A stretch of 22,752 nt of DNA from a virus: the IMG/VR virus record IMGVR_UViG_3300028596_000067, positions 1 to 22,752 of that record; one strand, given 5' to 3'. Of this stretch, positions 18,496 to 22,752 are shown in pieces. The stretch's first letter is position 1. Each line of letters opens with the position of its first letter. The position numbers were made by a program, and so were the translations under genes. The notes beneath the pieces were generated by a model that was given only the letters and a program-made list of their open reading frames with translations, was not told where the DNA came from and ran no database searches.

Positions 18496-18792
18496 ATGTC
18501 GACTGCACGTAAGGCCGTGGCTCCCAAGCCTAAGCCGGTTGAGACCGTTACCGACGAGACTCCGAAGGTCAACACCTTCGAGTACAAGGGCACCACCTAC
18601 TCTGTGCCGGCTGACCCGCTGGACCTCCCTATGGAGGTCGCTCTTGCTGAATCTGAGTTCGAGATCGTTCAGGAGATTGTGGGCCCGGATCAGTTTGTAG
18701 AGTTCCGCAAGACTCGTCCCACTATCCGTGACTTCCAGACGTTTACGGAGCACGTCTTCAAGGCTTGTGGGTACGACGAACCGGGAAACTGA
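18496..18792 (+). CDS. tail assembly chaperone, upstream frame
   Basis: A 98-aa protein starting MSTARKAVAPKPKPVETV, placed between major tail and tape measure genes. It has an N-terminal basic/Pro segment, FEYKGTTYSVPADPLDLP and a helical C-terminus. It corresponds to lambda gpG. Near its end, GGGAAAC (18783-18789), read as G-GGA-AAC, is a classic -1 slippery heptamer, directly before the TGA. Most ribosomes stop there and make this short form; some shift to give the fused product. Confidence 0.85.
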   Translation: MSTARKAVAPKPKPVETVTDETPKVNTFEYKGTTYSVPADPLDLPMEVALAESEFEIVQEIVGPDQFVEFRKTRPTIRDFQTFTEHVFKACGYDEPGN

Positions 18793-19202
18793 TCCTGACC
18801 GTCCGCGCATACCAGGAGTACCGGGATGAACTGGAGGCAGACCTCCAGGAGTTCTTTCATTTGGACCTGGACGAGTTCAAGCGCGGGCGGTTGTCACTTC
18901 ATAAGATCTACGTTTGTGTCAAGTCTCTGATGCGGAAGCCAGGGAGATCAACTCTCCTCATGGCGATAGACGAGGCTACTGAGTGGGGCCCTGATCTGTA
19001 TATCGCGGCCCGGATATCTGATGCTCTTGAGCTATCCAACTATTTGTTCATTCAAGCCAACTCGGCTGAGGGCTCAGAGGTTCCTTTGCCCGAGCCGATT
19101 GAACGACCTGGGAAGCCTGTGGAGGCTGAAAAGCCCAAACCCGAAGACTTTGCTACCGGCCAAGAAGTGGCCGCCTTCTTCGGAAGGATGAATAGTAAGT
19201 AG
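18789..19202 (+). CDS. tail assembly chaperone, -1 frameshift extension
   Basis: This frame is expressed by a -1 shift at GGGAAAC. The fusion reads through as LILTVRAYQEYRDELEADL and runs to a TAG at 19202, giving a fused protein of about 235 aa (98 from the first frame plus 137). It corresponds to lambda gpGT. The extension is helical with HLDLDEFKRGRLSLHKIYV and an acidic Pro-rich tail. Both forms bind the tape measure protein during tail assembly and are absent from the mature tail. No independent start with a good ribosome binding site is seen. Confidence 0.85.
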   Translation: MILTVRAYQEYRDELEADLQEFFHLDLDEFKRGRLSLHKIYVCVKSLMRKPGRSTLLMAIDEATEWGPDLYIAARISDALELSNYLFIQANSAEGSEVPLPEPIERPGKPVEAEKPKPEDFATGQEVAAFFGRMNSK

Positions 19203-19210
19203 GAGGCCGT

Positions 19211-22200
19211 ATGGCTAGCACTGGCAGCGGCCGGGGTCCCATAAAGGTGGGATCGGGCTACATCGATGTCTTCCCTAAGATCAATCAGAAGCAGCTCAGA
19301 GAGACTCGTGCTCAGCTTGAGAAGCAGATGGGTCTTACTGGCAAGAAGGCCGGCAAGTCCTTCACAGATGGTGTGACTTCCCAGGTTTCCCAGATCCCGC
19401 GTAAGGCCAAGGCTGCTGCGGAGAAGGCTCAGCGTGAGATCCAGAAGAATGCCCAGGACTCCAAAAAGGTCCTGAAGCGCATTGAACAGGAGATCTCGAA
19501 GACATACGGCAAGGAAGCTGCTAAGAGGTTCCGGGACTTTGCTGAGCAGGAGAAGAAGAAGCAGAAGCTTCTTGATCAGACTTCTGTGGCTACTCGTCGT
19601 GCGATCCGTGAGACGGAGCGCCAGGAGGAGAAGGCCCGGAGGGACCAGGCCCAGCGATGGCAGCGGGCTCAGCGCGAGTTCATGCGCTACCTCCAGGAGA
19701 AGGAGCGGGCAGAGCAGAGAGCCGCCCGTGACGCGGCTCGTCGGGAGGAGCAGGCGCTTCGGTCCTACCAGCGCTTCCTTCGAGACAGGCAGAAGGCCGC
19801 CGAAAGGGCGGCCCGTGACGAGGCTGCTGCCTTCCGCCGTGCTCAGCAGCAGGACAGGGCGGAGCTTCGCCGGACTCTGACTGAGATGAGGCAGGCCCGC
19901 CTTGCTGATCTCCGGTCTCAGATGGATGCCCACCGAAGCCAGACCGCGGCTCTCCGGGCACAACTCCAGGGCTACCGCCGGCAGATGCAGGACCACACCA
20001 GGTCTGTTGGTCGCAGCCTGACAGGGCTACAGACCAGTTGGCGCCGGCAGGGCGAGGCGATTAACCAGCTCGGTACGAACATCACCGAAACCGGACGCCT
20101 GGTCTCTACTCAGCTCCTCGGGCCTCTGGCTGCTGTCTCCGGGATGCTCACCACCATTGGTGTGCAGTCTGCGGACATGCGAATTCTGGGACAGCTCGGT
20201 CTCTCCGCAGCAGGTGTTTCCAAGAAGTCGTCTGCGGCGGAAATGAAGCGTATCCAGGAATACGCTATCAACACGCCTTTCAGCATCGAAACGATGCACG
20301 AGTACCAGATGAAGATCATTCGCTCTATCGCAGCGAATGACAAAACCTGGTATAACCCGAACACGAAGACTTCGGCAGCCAACAGGGCTGCTGCTAAGAC
20401 CTCGGACGTCATTATGTCCGTAGGCGACTCCATGGCTCGGGCAGGTAACTTGGACCCCGAGCAGTTCAAGCGAGCCATGTATGCGGTTGACCGCATCATG
20501 GACATGGACAAGGCTCCGACGAGGAACATCAACCAACTCGTCCGGGCCACGGGTATCCCCGCGGCTGAGCTTGCCAAGATGTTTGGGTACGAGTCTGCTG
20601 GTGCCTTCTGGAAGCAGGTTGGAACTCCTGTTGCCAAGGGTGGTGGCATCTCAGGTCAGGACATGATTGACAACCTACTCCGCGCCTGGGACCCGAATTA
20701 CTTCGTCATGGGCAAGGACGGTAAGCCCAAGATTGACCCCAAGACGGGTCAGCCCATTGTCAATACTGGTAGTGACCGAACCGGCGGTTCAGCCGGCTTC
20801 GGTGAGAAGATGACCTCTGCGACCATTTCAGGTCGAGTCTCCCAGATCAAGGAACGGGCTCAGTACGAACTCGGTTCACTTTTTGCCACTGAGGACGAGG
20901 AGACCGGCGAATACCGGTACACGGGCCTTGGTGAAGTCATCATGGGGAAGCGGACTCCTGTCATGAAGAAGGGGCCTGACGGCTCCATGGTGGAGTCTGG
21001 GGAGTACACCTACGAAGGTGGACTTCTCCAGCAGGTACAGGAGCTGGGCGCAGGTCAGAAGGACAATGTCGTCACTCTCCTCAAGACCTCTCTCGGGGCT
21101 TTGAGTACTTTCATTGAGCAGATTCAATGGTTCTCTGACTGGCTCAACGCACACCCTGAGGTCAAGGAAGTATTCGCAAACCTCCTGAAGATGGCTGCTG
21201 TAGCTCTGCCGTTCATTCTGGCTATCGGTCTTCTGACGAAGACCTTCGGCATGATGAACAAGGTTTTTTCATCTGCTCTGACTCCGTTCAAGGCAGCAGG
21301 GCGCGGTGTTCGGGCTGCTACCCGAGGGACTCGTCAGGTTGGGGCCGGCGTCCGTTCAGCCCGAAACGGTGATGGCTTCCGGCAGGGCTACAGGGATCGC
21401 CGTACGGCTCTGCGAGATGGGGATGTCCGCGGGCCTGTTGCCCGCGTCCGTGACCGGATCACCGGCCGTGACTCTGGGCGCAACCAGCTTCAGCAGCAGA
21501 TACGGGATACCGAGGACGCCATCAGGCAGGCCGAGGACGGCATGAGGGATCTGCAACGGCAGATCCGAGAAGCCAACTCCACTTCGATCCGTCAGCTTGT
21601 TGACCAGTTCGCGGGTACTGCCGGAAGCGGCAGCCTCCAAGGGGCTGCCAACAACGCTGGTGGACAGGTCAACAACGTCACCAACCAGACACAGCAGCTC
21701 AACCGACAGAGTCTCTCGCAGGTACTCCAGCAGTACGGAGATCTGGAGAACAAGGTTCGGGACCTGGTGCAGAAGGTCAAGGACGCCGCCCAGTCAGTGA
21801 AGAGCCTGGACGGAGAGAAGCTGACTTCTCTGAAGGTGACCGTTGATGGAGCCGAGGGCGCCGTACAGGATCTCAAGAACTCCATAGACAATGCCGGCGT
21901 TGCTACAGGCAGCCTGAACCGTCGGAAGCTGGAGGAACTCCGGGAGGAGTTCCGTAAGTCCACCAATTCCGCGGACTCCTTCCGGGACAAGGTCCACGAG
22001 GCTATTAATTCAGTCAACAGCCTGGACAAGGAATCCTTGAAGGGTCTCCGAAAGGAATTCAAGGATCTCCACACCTCGGTTAACGACGTTCATAAGCTGG
22101 TTGGTACCACCAAGAGCGGCCTTGCGGGCCGTGTGTCCAACCTGAACGACCGTAAGCTGAACAAGGTCATCTCTCAGGTCAAGGAACTGAAGGGTGCCTT

Positions 22201-22752
22201 GGATGGTGCAGGGGACGAGGCTGACACCCTCGAAAACCGCCTGGACGACATTTCCCGGCATGCCCCTGGTGGAGGCTCCTCCTCTTCAGGCTCCAAAAAG
22301 AACAAGAAGAAGGCTGATGGTGGTGTCCTCTCAGGATACTCCCCCAACGTAGATATCCACACCTTCACCTCACCTACCGGCGGCATTCTTCACCTTGGCG
22401 GTGGAGAGGCCATCATGCGCCCGGAAGTCACCGCGGTACTTGGCGAGAGCAGAATCAACCGCCTCAATGCGGCTGCTCGAACTGAAGGCACTGCTGGTGT
22501 CCGAAGGGAAATGCGGTTCGCCAACGGCGGTGTTCTTGACAGGCTCGGGCTTGGTCCTCTCGTCGATGGAGTGAACAATTTCCAGGTTGGCTGGGATGTA
22601 GCCGGCGCTTCTCAGAACATGACGATGAACGAGTCCTCCGATGCCATCGGCGGCCCTGCTCAACGAGGTGTCATCGGTGCTGGCACAAGAGGGTCTCACT
22701 TCATAGGTGGGGACCTGGGCAGTAGATTCCGGGGAATATACGACTTCATGAC
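19211..22752 (+). CDS. tape measure protein, 3' end beyond window
   Basis: An open frame of at least 1180 codons, starting MASTGSGRGPIKVGSGYIDV after AGGAGG and still open at the window end. Residues about 25-270 are a long charged coiled coil rich in Arg, Gln and Ala. A more globular part follows (MLTTIGVQSADMRILGQLGL), with a hydrophobic stretch around 661-677 (MAAVALPFILAIGLL), then Gln-rich coiled coil. Near 1060 comes GGGEAIMRPEV, often seen in actinophage tape measures before a C-terminal enzymatic or lysis-like domain. It sets tail length and is ejected with the DNA. Confidence 0.9.
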   Translation, partial: MASTGSGRGPIKVGSGYIDVFPKINQKQLRETRAQLEKQMGLTGKKAGKSFTDGVTSQVSQIPRKAKAAAEKAQREIQKNAQDSKKVLKRIEQEISKTYGKEAAKRFRDFAEQEKKKQKLLDQTSVATRRAIRETERQEEKARRDQAQRWQRAQREFMRYLQEKERAEQRAARDAARREEQALRSYQRFLRDRQKAAERAARDEAAAFRRAQQQDRAELRRTLTEMRQARLADLRSQMDAHRSQTAALRAQLQGYRRQMQDHTRSVGRSLTGLQTSWRRQGEAINQLGTNITETGRLVSTQLLGPLAAVSGMLTTIGVQSADMRILGQLGLSAAGVSKKSSAAEMKRIQEYAINTPFSIETMHEYQMKIIRSIAANDKTWYNPNTKTSAANRAAAKTSDVIMSVGDSMARAGNLDPEQFKRAMYAVDRIMDMDKAPTRNINQLVRATGIPAAELAKMFGYESAGAFWKQVGTPVAKGGGISGQDMIDNLLRAWDPNYFVMGKDGKPKIDPKTGQPIVNTGSDRTGGSAGFGEKMTSATISGRVSQIKERAQYELGSLFATEDEETGEYRYTGLGEVIMGKRTPVMKKGPDGSMVESGEYTYEGGLLQQVQELGAGQKDNVVTLLKTSLGALSTFIEQIQWFSDWLNAHPEVKEVFANLLKMAAVALPFILAIGLLTKTFGMMNKVFSSALTPFKAAGRGVRAATRGTRQVGAGVRSARNGDGFRQGYRDRRTALRDGDVRGPVARVRDRITGRDSGRNQLQQQIRDTEDAIRQAEDGMRDLQRQIREANSTSIRQLVDQFAGTAGSGSLQGAANNAGGQVNNVTNQTQQLNRQSLSQVLQQYGDLENKVRDLVQKVKDAAQSVKSLDGEKLTSLKVTVDGAEGAVQDLKNSIDNAGVATGSLNRRKLEELREEFRKSTNSADSFRDKVHEAINSVNSLDKESLKGLRKEFKDLHTSVNDVHKLVGTTKSGLAGRVSNLNDRKLNKVISQVKELKGALDGAGDEADTLENRLDDISRHAPGGGSSSSGSKKNKKKADGGVLSGYSPNVDIHTFTSPTGGILHLGGGEAIMRPEVTAVLGESRINRLNAAARTEGTAGVRREMRFANGGVLDRLGLGPLVDGVNNFQVGWDVAGASQNMTMNESSDAIGGPAQRGVIGAGTRGSHFIGGDLGSRFRGIYDFM

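Noticed and set aside
19052-19996. Long minus-strand open frame (Leu-rich, 314 codons) opposite the tape measure gene
   Set aside because: It mirrors the Arg/Gln/Ala-rich coiled coil on the other strand, a common compositional shadow.

Overview
This window looks like part of the genome of a tailed, probably temperate phage of a high-GC Gram-positive host (Streptomyces or a relative). The reasons are the siphophage order of head and tail genes, the moderately GC-rich coding sequence, the many GTG/TTG starts, and a repressor and operator arrangement like that of the L5-type (cluster A) mycobacteriophages. The host is an inference. No integrase or att site lies in the window.

Layout. (1) Positions 1-7512 are a left-pointing block on the minus strand, read from 7512 down. 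It holds a helix-turn-helix protein that is probably the immunity repressor, an unknown 110-aa protein, a Cas4/RecB-type Fe-S nuclease, a secreted lipoprotein, a DnaB-like ATPase, an Endo VII-type HNH nuclease, a primase split into zinc-finger and TOPRIM reading frames, several tiny proteins including SH3/KOW-like paralogues, a DUF3310 protein, an HNH homing endonuclease and the start of a DnaQ/RNase H-fold exonuclease. Minus-strand terminators and operator-bearing promoters divide it into units. (2) 7513-8315 is non-coding and divergent. It carries degenerate operators, a strong rightward promoter and a row of four similar hairpins, the last of which is terminator-like. (3) 8316-22752 points right: small HNH nuclease, about 300 bases of apparently structured non-coding DNA, tRNA-His, a 30-aa Cys/His peptide, an Acb2-type anti-CBASS protein, a permuted NlpC/P60-like protein, two tiny proteins, small terminase, a homing endonuclease, large terminase, portal, scaffold, major capsid, four connector/terminator genes, major tail protein, two chaperones joined by a -1 frameshift, and the tape measure protein, which runs off the end.

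How it works together. A 13-base asymmetric motif (GTTGATAAGAGAT) occurs at about 13 places, exact or with up to three mismatches. On the left arm it always points left and on the right arm it always points right, so it follows transcription. Several copies supply the -35 box of a recognisable promoter, while others lie between or inside genes without a promoter. This is the behaviour expected of stoperators, bound by an L5 gp71-like repressor to silence a prophage throughout its length. The late operon also has three terminator hairpins placed 21-22 bases before a start codon, each followed by a similar short leader, which implies controlled read-through or a role as 5' mRNA caps.

The join of a left-pointing early arm and a right-pointing late arm resembles the two genome ends of an L5-like phage brought together, as in a circularised or integrated form. 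A cos site cannot be identified from the sequence alone.
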